Assembly: GCA_905221605.1 (NCBI GenBank)
Contig: CAJNDS010002790.1
Span: forward strand, 267,501 to 331,500
Direction of reading: 5' to 3'
DNA: 64,000 bases
Origin: Symbiodinium natans
Taxonomy: Eukaryota; Sar; Dinophyceae; Suessiales; Symbiodiniaceae
The translations under genes were made by a program, and so were the position numbers. Shown piece after piece: positions 12,901 to 24,900 of this stretch (position 1 is its first letter; each line of letters begins with the position of its first letter). A model generated the notes under the pieces. It made no database searches. It saw nothing but the letters and a program-made list of their open reading frames with translations, and was not told the origin of the DNA.

Positions 12901-15900
12901 GTCCTAGCAACAATAGTCCCACGCAAACGTGCTAAACCCGAAGCCCTCAACTATAGTGCGTGAGCCACCAAAAGCCTGCCTTCTCACCCAAGGTTTTCGG
13001 AGGGTTCAGGGTTTAGGGTTCGAGTTTAGGGTTTAGAGTGCAGGGCACCCTTTTTGGGTTGGTTACTTTATGGGGGAACCTTGAACCAAAACAAGGGGTA
13101 AAGAGTGCAGGGCCCTATACCTGCACACGCTTGCATCGGAACTCGAGCATGCCACGATCCCACGACCCCAACCTTTCTGCTCCCCTCAGCACCCCGAAGC
13201 TCCACCAAGGGTTCAGGGTTTTGGGGTGCAGGGCAGCCAACACCCTATACAACCCTGAGCCCGAAGCCCTGAACCTCAAAGCCACAAACCCACGTTTAAC
13301 CCCTAAACCCTCTGAATCTCTGAACCCTTTATCCCTGTCCCTTTTAAACCCTGGACCAACAGGCCAGGGCGCATGACATGGCCGTTCTTCAGGCCAACGA
13401 GGAGACCCTCTCGCTTGGGAGCGCCTCCGACTACCTGCGGCTTCGGCCCGCACGAATATACTCGCGAGGTCCTTGTGCGTGCGCGCGACCCTCCGTCGCG
13501 CGCGTGCGGGCGTGCGCGCGTGGGTGCATTGTGCGTGGTGCGTGGCCACTCGTGCACGCGCGCTCTTGTGTGTGTGTGTGTGTGTGTGCGTGTAAGCGTT
13601 TGCAAAATCGCGGGCAATGGGGGTCAGCAAGCGAACTGTGGGCTTCTACTGGGTTCACTTTGGGGCTTATAGGGTTGAGGAGCTCTAAGGGTTTGGAGTT
13701 GGTTGAGCAATCAGCACGCTGTCTTTCTTTAGGGGTGGGGGTTTCGAGAATTCGTCTCGATATAACAGCCATCTGCATATATATATATATATATATATAA
13801 ATAACGTGTATTTATTTGTTTTTTTTTTTTTTTTGGGGTGGGGGCTGGGTGGGGGAGGGGCATCTTTGCGGATGGAGGGTCGGGCCTTGGAGAGTCGATT
13901 GTAGTTTGTCTGCTTTGGGCGGAGTTTGCATCGAGGTTCAAGGGTCTCGGCTGAGGATTCGGGGTACCCCAAGTCTCCTGTGCAGTACCTTCTTGGGGGA
14001 GTATCCTTAGAGTACTAGAATCCCTTTAGCTAACCCACAAAAAGGAACCACATGGGAGCCTTCAGGGTATAGGCTTAGGGCGGGAGTTTGGGAGGGATCG
14101 GGCTCAAGGCATCAAAGTGAGCGCCAATGGGCTCGCATCACGTGGAGCAATAGCAACCTGTGGAACCCCAAAGGTTCACCACGGCTAGCCTTTCGTTACC
14201 GGGGAAGGCCGCCTGTATGTTTCTGTTAAGGCGCTGCGATTAGGCTGGCCCGGGAAACCACTGGAAAATCTTCTAAGATAAGATCCCCTTCACTTCAAAA
14301 ACGCAAAATAAAAGATCCCCGCAAATTCCCACAAAGGGCAGAAAAAGGGTGCCTGTTCTCTAGAGAGCTCTGATCATCTAGTTGGGGCGTGTTTGGCTTT
14401 GGGGCTCAATCAATCACAGGGTTTGGGGAGTTTAGGGTGTCGGGTGCACGGTTTAGGGTGTTCTTGCGGCTTGCTGATCGGAAAGTGCGTACCAAGTCCT
14501 CGAAAGGATCTTAAACGAATGTCCCCGGCTCGACATCTGCGAGCACATGCCTTGATGTAGCGGATGAGGGCATCCAAATTCCACTCCTAGGTGCCGAGCT
14601 TTTGGGGGGTTGAGGGTTTTGGGCTCCCTAAACCCTAGACCCTAAACCCTAAACCCTAAACCCTAAACCTTCAAATCTTGGGCTTCAGGAGTCAGGAAAT
14701 CCGTCTCTTCACAGCACATCTAAACCCTAAACTAACCCTAAACCCTAATTAATCAACCCAAGGCTCCCTAAATCCCTCAGCCTTCCATCCCGAAACTTAC
14801 TTCGTGATGCTTGTGGTGCCGCATTTGCGGTGATTGCCCATGAACCCTAAACCCTAAACCCTAAACCCTAAACCCTAAACCCTAAACCCTAGCAAGTTTA
14901 TGTACTTCAAGCAATATCACACCCAAGCTTAAGAGCCCCAAAGCCTGCTTCTTGGAGGCACGAGTGATGAAACTCCTCATACTCTACTCCCCCTTAGCAC
15001 CTGAATAACAACAAGCTGTTTAATATCCCCTGGGGTTTTCTATAGACAAAAATAAAAATAATTCCCAAGGGGGATATAGTATCAAGGACTCTTGGGTAAC
15101 CTACAAAAAACAAGGTATGCTTTGGGTTCTCCCTGAAGCCAAAGCCCTTCAGGGGTTTGGGGGCCTTAACTTGGGGTTTAGGGTTTAGGGTTTAGGGTTT
15201 AGGGTTTAGGGTTTAGGGTTTGGGGTTTAGGGTTTAGGGTTTAGGGCTTAGGGTTTGGGGTTTGGGATGTAGGAGTTTTAGAATTTTTGGGTTTGTTGGG
15301 GGCGTCCTAGCAAAAGCTCTCATATCAAGTATGCCCATCGACTGGTATGCGCAACCTGCTGCCGAACCCTAACCTTCACCGACGACACACACACACACAC
15401 ACTGGTGCCATTTGGCCCCTGGTACCACACCCGCATCCTGCAAGCCGAACCCCTGAATCCTAAACCCTAACTAAACCCGAACCCGAAACAGCCTAAACAC
15501 TCGACCCTGAACCAGGATCTGTGGCTCGGACCCTTTCCAGAACACCCTGGAAGGAATAAAGCTGCAGCTTTCGCTCCTGAACGGGGGGTTCGAGAATTGG
15601 CGGCACCTGCCTAAACACCAATTAATCGTAGTTGGCTACCTAACACTCATATGGGCGGTTTGCGGAATTAGGGGTACCTTGTTGGCATCCTCGTGATAAG
15701 GGAACCTTACCATATGGGGGTCCATTTTAGCAGTCCCCTCTTTTCGTAAACCCAATGAAGCCATGTAAGCCCTAAGCACCCTAAAAAAATACCGCCCCGA
15801 AACCCAGCAAGCCCTCAATTCCCTGATTGTGCACCCTAAACCTAAACCCTAGCTGGCACTCGGCTGTCTATCGGCAAGGGGACTTGAGTCTTTACAATGC

Positions 15901-18900
15901 CCTATGAGAATCCCCAAAACATTGGGCACGCTGCTGGGCTAAAAGTCACGGGGTTTGGGGTTGAGCGGGTTTAGGGTTTAGGGTATATAGGGTTTATAGG
16001 GTTTATAGGGTTTAGGGTAGGCTCGAAGGTTGAAAGGTTTAGGCTTTCCGCACGGCGTCCTGGCGATGGGTTCGTCGTGACCTCCCTCGCGCGCCGATGG
16101 CGGGTTGCCCTCTCCCCCTGCATGACCATGATGGCCTACTACTTGGAAGCCCAGTAACCACATTCTAATGAGGGTACTCTTTCTTGGGTTGGTTACTGTG
16201 CAAGGGATCCTTGAACCAAAAAGGGGGGTAAAGGGTACCACTGGGCTACCAAGCCTAAGATCACATGAGCCCCAACCACGGAAGAGTCCAAGGCCCGGGC
16301 CACAAGCAGGGAGCAAACGAATTTTTGCCTGGGCCACAGTCAAAAAATTCCAGAGACGCGCGAACATGAAAACTCAGATTCTCTCAGATGCACATCTCAG
16401 CCCGCTGCTTGATCTTTTCAATATTCCTGGGCTGCGGAAAGGGGACCGCTCGGTGTTGGCACATGCGGTTGCTGCCTTTGAAGTCTTAAGGGTACCGACG
16501 CAGCGCTACAGGTGCAGGTGCCAGAGCCTTTAATGAAAAAAAAACTACGGCGCACGCCATACAACTACAGGCAAGATCAGTCAAACCCACGGATATCAGC
16601 AATCGCGACACCACCGTCAAGAATGGCAGGCTTCATGCCAGAACGTTTTTGGCTCACCTACCCAGACCCTTGAGAGGATCCCAAAAAGTAGAACCCCCCC
16701 AAATAGCCCCCTATTCTACTATTGGATTTCTAGGAACCCTTAAGGAAGTCTACTTTTTGGATCCTCCCAGGGTCTGGGCAGTTTTTTTCCACGCTTCGGC
16801 TCTGCTTGGGACTTGGCTCGGTGATGGGAGGGGCTCTCCATATTCCAGTGCTTCGGCCAATATAATAACATATTTAAATATACATATACATATATATATA
16901 TATGTATATACTTCCTTTTTTTTGGGGGGGGGATTCTCTAAAATAGGGCCCCTTTTTGGGGCTACTATTAGAAGGGTTGGCCCGATTATTTAGGCTCCTG
17001 AAAAAGGGGCCAGAAAGTTTAATATGTTGTCAGGCACCTTTGCGACGCATCACCTCTAGGATACTTGCTGAGGTCTAGACTTCTTCGGGTTTAGGGTTTA
17101 GGGTTTAGGGTTTAGGGTTTTAGGGTTTAGGGTTTTGGTTTAGGGTTTAGGGTTTGGGTTAAGGGTTAGGGTTTAGAGTTTGGGGTTTGGGGTTTGGGGT
17201 TTCGGGTGTCCGGCATGCGCCGCGTTCTATGTACACTGCTTAGGCTATTGGGCTGCTCGCATGGTCATGCCCTAAACCCTGAAGCCTAAACCTCATTCCA
17301 ACCGTAGAGTCCTTTGTTGAATCTCACTGCGTTGCAAAACCATGCAGCATACGTCTCCTGGTTGGTCTGCCGCCACAAGACATCCCCCATCTCGCCAATG
17401 CCAGCTAGAAATTAAACGACAACGTAGTTGTCCTTTAACCTGGGGGAATTAAAGGTTAACCTTCGGGATTGTATAGGGATTAGAATCCCCAAAAAGGTAA
17501 AGCTTACCTTCGTAGTCTACTACTATGATAAACAAGCCTTTCACAGTCCACTAAGAGATGCCACGTCGTTCGTGATCATGGACCATGATAAAAACTGGGA
17601 GTATGTACAACAGCTCTACACCTCCACTTGGGCTGAAGGTCGGGTTTTAGCGCTGCTTTTAGGGATACCGCGACCAGCCGTCACGGAAGGCGGAACCTTC
17701 GGTCACCCCCCCTGGGGATCTCATGAGAGTAATATACCCGACACCCCTGCCTATGAAGGTATATGATGAGGCATAAACCTTTTGGGGTTCATGTGGTCTC
17801 CTACAGCATAAGCGCACTATCGGCCGAAACCAGGGCAATTATAGCCCCACATTCCACAGTTCCTGGTGTAGTTAGTTTCCTTGCCCGTGTTTCTTATGGG
17901 CCGAAGCATGAACAACAACTGCCCTAAACCCAAAGCCCCCATATACAACCCCCCCCTTTCTGAACCCCCAGACAAGTCTTCAACCCCTTTCCGCGCCAAA
18001 CACAACTTGGGATTGGCACCCTAAACCCTAAACCCTAAACCCAGTGGAAGGATGCCCGGTTGAACTTCGGGATCCGAAGCTCACGCGAACTACTGTAGGG
18101 GCCTTAGCAATTGGAACAGGGTTGGTCCGGGACCTGCGGCAAGCGTTACGTACGCTGCACCCCCGCCCTCCCGCCCTTCTTCCCCAATTCCTACTTGCAT
18201 GATGTAGCTTGTTCTTGGGGGGGTGGAGGGAGACTGGAGGGGGACCCTCCAAAAAAGCAGCAACTGAAGGCCAGGTGAAGTGAGTGTGTATCCCCACATG
18301 GTACTTTGCGGCTTGGAGAATCCTCAGACCAGCAACACAGAATCACAGAAAGCCTTAGTTGTCCAGTACCTAGGGGAACTAAAGGTTAACCTTTGGGATG
18401 ATAAGGGGATACTATTACCCCAAAAAGGCTACAGGTTTACCTACCTCTACTACTAAGAAGCCCTACATAGCCCCAAAAGTAGCGGAGCGCTGCAGATAGA
18501 GGCTCTTATAGTGCATGTCCAGCGGATCTTCGTGAGAGACCTCGTAGATGAGCACCTGTCGCATTGGGCAACCCGATTATGAGCATATAGGGTCTTTCCA
18601 AGTGAAAAAAACATTTTAAAAAATCCTAAATGGGTTTTTCAACAAAAAAACCTAAATACTCTCGACCCAATCAACAATCTCAGCTCTGCGAAGTACCCTA
18701 AACCCTAAACCCCAAACCCCAAACCCAAACCCTAAACCCTAAACCAAACCCCTAACTCCCTCAAAAAAGCCCCAAGCAGCTGACGGTCTGTTGGGGTCTG
18801 AGGATCGCCTCAAACCCCAAAGAACCCCCCCGAAACCCTAAACCCTAAACCCTAAACCCTAAACCCTAAAACCCTACCTAAACCCTAAACCCTAAACCCT

Positions 18901-21900
18901 AAACCCCCAAACCCTAAACCCTAAACCCTAAACCCTAAACCCTAAACCCTAAACCCTAAACCCTAAACCCTAAACCCTAAGCCCTAAACCCTAAACCCTA
19001 ACCCCTAACCCTAAACCCTAAACCAAACCCTAAACACTAAACCCTAAACCCAGCTTGATCAAAGCTCACCATCAGCATCGCCACCATCATGCTCATCACA
19101 AACGCCATCACCATCACCATCACCATCCTGAGTTGCGCCTTACAACTTTGAACAAAAATACGAACAGGGTCTCTTCTTCTCCCAAACAACGAACCATAAG
19201 CATGCTCACCCAAAACCCCAAACCCCAAACCCTATAAACCCCAAACCCTGTAAACCCTGCAAACCCTATAAACCCCAAACCTTAAACCCAAAACCCTAAA
19301 CCCTATCATGTGCAGCGCCTTCACGGAACCACTCCAAGCTAAGCACCATTGTAGCACACGCCGAGGGGATACCAACTTCTTACCACACCAACGAGGTGCT
19401 TGCACATACCGGTTTAGGGTTTGTAGGGTTTAGGGTTTAGGGTTTAGGGTTTAGGGTTTAGGGCTTAAGGTTTAAGGGTTTAGGTTTCAGACGGGGTTTA
19501 GGGTTCAGGGTGTAAGGGTCTAGGGTTTAGGGACGAACTGCGCTGCCTTGTCTGGCAACTGTACAGCCAGTCGGTCTCGATAAACGGCAATTTTCTTGAC
19601 ATAGTCCTGCCATGTCAAAGCGCTGGGGCGGTGTTCCAAAGTATGGCCCCCTTTCTCGAACTTTTTGGGGGGTCAGTTGCTTGCGGTTTCCATCCTAGAG
19701 TCCTCTAAGTTTTCCACTGGTTTAGAAAATCCTCCGCCTGATGTATAAGGGTTCGCGTCGACGGCTTAGATGCGCGTATGCAAGACCAAAAGCCCTCGTA
19801 CTAAAGCCTCAACCCTCAACCTGAAACCTAAACCCTAGCCCTAAACCCTAAACCCTAAACCCTAAACCCTAAACCCTAAACCCTAAACCCTAAACCCTAA
19901 ATGAAGCTCGGAACCCTTCATCCCGCAGTGTCGCTCCTTACACCTGATCCGGACCTTCTGCTCCGTGACCAGATGCTGGATGATGACCTTACGTGGGAGG
20001 GCTTAGGATGGGTGGAGGGTTTAGGGTTTAGGGTTTTAGGGTTTTAGGGTTTAGGGTTTAGGGTTTAGGGTTTGGGGTTTGGGGTTTGGGGTTTGGGGTT
20101 TGGGGTTTGGGGTTTGGGGTTTGGGGTTTGGGGTTTGGGGTTTGGGGTTTGGGGTTTGGGGTCTTTAAACACTAAACCCTCACCACCTTCTCTGGAGGCT
20201 TTAGGGCATTGATGGAAGATGGGGTGCGACATCTGCGAGAGCAGGGCTCCCAAAGCCCCCAAACCCTCAAATCCCTAAACTCTGCACAGTTTAGGGCTTA
20301 GGGTTTAGGGTTTAGGGTTTAGGGTTTAGGACAACTGGAGACTACGGTGGAAACCTCAACTCAGGCGCGGGGCGTCAGTCATGACATCCCGGTATGCATA
20401 CCGGTCCTCACCACAGGCTTATAGGGTGAAAACGGAGGGGGGCCCGTAGAGGGTTTAGGGTATAGGGGTTAGGGCTTAGGGAGGTTCATGGGGGGTGAGT
20501 ACCTAGGGAACCTTAAGGAAGCTTACGGAGCCTTAGGGAGTAGTAGGGCGTATAAGGGAGCCTTGGGCGCCCCCCTTTAAGAAGCCTATAACAAGCTGGG
20601 CATTTGCTTTGTTCCTTTGCTTGCTTTTGCGCTGTTCCTCTAAGCCCTAAACTTGGGATGTCCCCCCTTGTACTATATAACAGTCCTTGATAGAGATTAT
20701 AAGAAGGGGGCCTCTTAAGGACCGTTAGTTTCATGGGGAAATTCCCGACCCTAAGCCTTAAACCCGAACCCAAGATTGCTGTAGGGTTGCTTGTGAAGGT
20801 GTGCTGGCGCACAACGCCCTAAACCGCCAGATGTTGCCCGGCCCAAGGACGAAGGATGTGGGGTACAATTTGGGGTTTAGGGTTTAGGAGGCAATCTATA
20901 CCCTAAAACCCCCAAACCCTCAAACCATAAAACCCGGAAAGCCTGAACCCTCAAACCCTGAACCTTCAAACCCTGAACCCTCAAACCCTGAACCATACAA
21001 CCCTGAACCCGAAACCGCAAACGCTAAAGGCTTCGGCGAAACCTGCGAAGAAGACCCCAAAACTTACCTGGAGTACCCTATACCACTACTTGCTTAAGAA
21101 CCCCCAAAGAACACAAGACAATGATCCCTTGTTACACAAATTACACCAAATTTCCCCGCCACCCTCCCCCCAACCCCCTCCACCGCCCCCGCCCTCACTG
21201 CTGGCTTTACTACTCCCACATTGGAGGCGCCTGGTCTGTACGTGAGCCTGCGCGTTACAACAGGATCCCCCCCAAAAAGAAATATCTCTTAGGGCCCTGA
21301 ATCCTAGCAGCACTTTCACACCCGCCATCTCCGATTTGGGTTGCCTCGCCCCCGGCCGAGGCGTGTCAAAAGTAGGGTTGGGGGTTTAGGGTTTAGGGTT
21401 TAGGGTTTAGGGGGGGTTAGGGGCTGGAAGCCCTTTACAATCCCGAACCCCTCGACTCTCTATCTTGGGGTTTCGGTTCGGAGCTTTACAAAGTCACCTC
21501 CCACTCACGGCGGCGGTGCTGCAAACCCTGGAATCTCCAGCTGACCAACTACAGTCGTGGCTGGGATAATATGAAAAATTCAAATTTATATTCCTTATTG
21601 GGTTGAAGTAGCCTTAAAAATGTAAAATGGTACCCAAGTATGACAAAGCTACAGTAGTGGCCATAACCCTTGAAAGGCCTAAGGGAACTCTAAACCCTGA
21701 ACCCCCCCAAAACGCCGAGAATGGCCTTGAGTCGGGGCTGTGCGAGCAACCTCCTCAACCCGCACCCCTGAAGCCAAAAAGCCCTAAACCCTAAACCCTA
21801 TAACCTATAACCCTAAACCCTAAACCCTAAACCCGTTGAACCCGCGAATTGTCCTGGTAGAGCCCATGCACGGTCGAGAAGACGACCTGCCGATGTGTTG

Positions 21901-24900
21901 GGGATAACCGAGCCAAGACTAAGTACTTGTTGGAGTGCCTCTAACGACCCCAAACACTATAGTCCGTAAAAGACCCTAGACCCTAGCCCTAATTGAACTC
22001 TTATCCCCATGTCAACACAGGGACTTTCGAGACGGAGTGCGGAGGCTGGGGCATAGTTTTCTCTGACCTCTCCAGTCACTCTAAACAATAAACCCTCTAG
22101 ACCCTAAACCCACAACCACAGACTTGTCTTGCTTTTGAGATCACCCCGCCCGGAGACTCCGAAAACCTCAGGGTTTCAAAGGCATTGGGGGCGAAACCCT
22201 GGTCTTGTATCGGCTAACCCTAAACCCTAAACCCTAAGCCCTAAACCTTAAACCCTGAACCCTAAACCTAAACCCTAAACCCTAACCTCAAGCCGGCATG
22301 GGATTCTTGGCTTGCTTCAAGCCTGGTACATCACGACGCTGCCGTCATTGCAGCCGATGACAACGTTGTTCTGCCTTCGGAGAACAATTCATTGTAGGGT
22401 TGAGGGTTTTAGGGTTTAGGGTTTAGGGTTTAGGGTTCAGGGCTGATTGTAGTACGGCTCTGGGCACGAAAACCCAACTGAGGAGTCCTTCCAGCCCTGG
22501 GGTGTAGGCTTGAGGGCTTCGACGTCAAAGAAGCCTTTTTGATCGAAGAGTCGGGCGCTTAGATTGAGAATGCAGGGCGCGGTAGGGTTTATGGTTTACC
22601 CAAAGGCTCCTATGTAGTACCTTTTTGGGGTAGTATACTTTAATCCCCTATAACTCACTCAAAAAGGAACTACATTGGAGCCTTTGGGTAGGGTCCAGGG
22701 TTCCCCCCCCCCCCCCCGAAAATCCTAGACTCTGCACCGAAAAAACTGTACCCCAAATCGCCCGAAGCTCCAAACCTTCCACCCAAACCCTAAACCCTAA
22801 ACCCTAAACCCTAAACCCTAATTAACCCTAAACCCTAAACCCTAAACTCTAAACCCTTTTTCAAGCCCGCAGTGCGACGATCAAGCTCACGGGGCGCGGG
22901 CAAGGTGGAGAGTCCCGTTCGGGAGCTGTCCAGCCAGGCGTTGCGGCGCAGACACAGGGTTTAGGGTTTAGGGTTTAGGGTTTAGGGTTTAGGGTTTAGG
23001 GTTTAGGGTTTAGGGTTTAGCATCAAGGGCTGATGGAAGCTTGGTTGCTGAGTTCCAAAAAGCCGACCCCAGAAGTCTACACTTTCAGTTCTATAGGGGA
23101 CTATAAGAACCCCAAAAAGTGCAAAACCCTAAACCCTAAACCCTAAAGTGTACTCACTCAGCTACTAAGAAGGGCTCATGGGAGTGTCTATCGGCCCACG
23201 GGCTCCAAGAGCTCTTATTTCAGGGGCTTTTTGGGGCCCAAAGGCCATATTAGTTGGGGTGTTCGGGCTGTTTGAGCCGACTTGTAAAGGTTAAGGGCTT
23301 ATAGGGTTTAGGTTTTGGGCTTTAGGGTTGAGGTACAACAGAAGGTCCATTGGCCTGTAGTGCTTTGGATGAGATGCCACAGCGGACCAAGCAGTTCGAC
23401 CAGTATTTCCTTTTCCTGGGTCTCATGTAATACTATATACGTAAATAATATGCTAGGAATACAAGAGATAGCAAGAATTCAATCCAATAATAGTATCATG
23501 CGATAATTGTAATATGCCTAAAACGACCCGAGGCGAAGGGGGTCACAAAACCGCAAGCTCAGGGAAAGCTAGCGCTCTATTGAGCGATGAGGATGTACAT
23601 TAGCATTTCCCGACCTCCCAGGGGAATCCCGTATATATCCCGAACAAAATTTTCAAGAATCCCCGGTATAACCCAAAACCCCAACCCCTATAAACACCTA
23701 ATTCTCGGCTCGCCCCCCCCCCCCGCCCCAGATCCCGAGCTGAGGGTTTCGGGCTTTGCGAAATCTACTCCAAGGCTCTGCAACGCCACCGGCATGCTCT
23801 CGTACAGCACTTGGCGCGTGTACGACAGAGTGCCCTAAAAAAGAAACAGAGCACAAGAACCCCTAAACCCTCAACCTAAACCCTAAACCCTCAACCCTGA
23901 ACCCTAAACCCTAAACCCTTATAAACCCTCAACCCTGAACCCTAAAAGCCCTAGAAGCCGAACCTCGACCCTGGTCGTGAAATTTCGAACACTAGGGGAT
24001 TGGAAGCTTCTCTCAGTTGGGGCTTCTGGCTTTTGAAGGTTTAGCGTTCCTAAATTAAACCCAAACCTCAAGACCCTAAACCGCAGCATTCTGCAATTCT
24101 CGTCGTCTCAAGATCCAGCCTGAATCACGCATGCGCGCCACTCCCTTAAAAACCACAGGGCGTGTGGGCTTTGCCCGTGGCTGCATGCGGCTGCGTGCTC
24201 AGACGCTCTAAGATGGCTGGCGCCCGACGGCTGTTCTGCAAAACCACCTTACCAACCCTTGGATGGCCCGTTTAGGGTTTAGGGTTTAGGGTTTAGGGTT
24301 TAGGGTTTAGGGTTTAGGGTTTAGGGTTTAGGGTTTAGGGTTTAGGGTTTAGGGAAAACCACAGGAAATTGTCTCCAAGGCCCAAGCCCTGAATAACGCT
24401 AAGATCTTCTTTCGGGTTTTGGGGATCACGGCTTTGGGGGTCCAAGTTTCGGGCCCGGGAGCCCTCGAACAGGGTTCTCAAATTTGGGGTTCATGGAGGG
24501 GTGTTTAGGGTTTAGGGTTTAGGGTTTAGGGTTTAGGCGCTGTGGTTTCAAAGGTTTGGGGTTCAGGGAGCTAGGGTGCAGGGTATCGTGGCCTACTTCA
24601 TGAGGCAGGGTCTTCTTGGCATATTTTTTAGTTCTAGTAACCATAATATGGCTACGATGTTCGTGCGCGTCGATACCCCGGAAGCGTTTTCCCAGAATAC
24701 CCAAAGCTACTGCCACTTCGGCTTCTGGACTTTGGAGTAGTAAGACTCCTAAACTTGAAACCCTAAACAACAAACCCGAAAACCCTGCGCCCCACGATCA
24801 TTAGGCCGGATTTGGGGGTTTTAGGGTTCAACTGCTTGCTCGGGATGTTGGGTTCAGGCGTCCTGGTCCTGCAGCAACGCCTATAGACTACGCAGACTCC

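Noticed and set aside
13378-13800. Long frames on both strands over the GT/CG-rich tract
   Set aside because: Caused by the alternating dinucleotide microsatellite; the only supported coding here is the IFT122 exon at 13373-13434.
16168-16533. Plus-strand frame of 121 codons with a protein-like C-terminal half
   Set aside because: Its first third is a family-C element, and the rest overlaps a minus-strand IFT122 exon (16392-16426) that fits by phase and homology. All neighbours are on the minus strand.
18833-19050. A true chromosome end
   Set aside because: Arrays are short, occur in both orientations throughout and are flanked by coding exons on both sides; no terminal array is seen.
19055-19237. 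His-rich protein on the plus strand
   Set aside because: A CAT/CAC simple repeat between heptamer arrays, inside an IFT122 intron, without splice sites.
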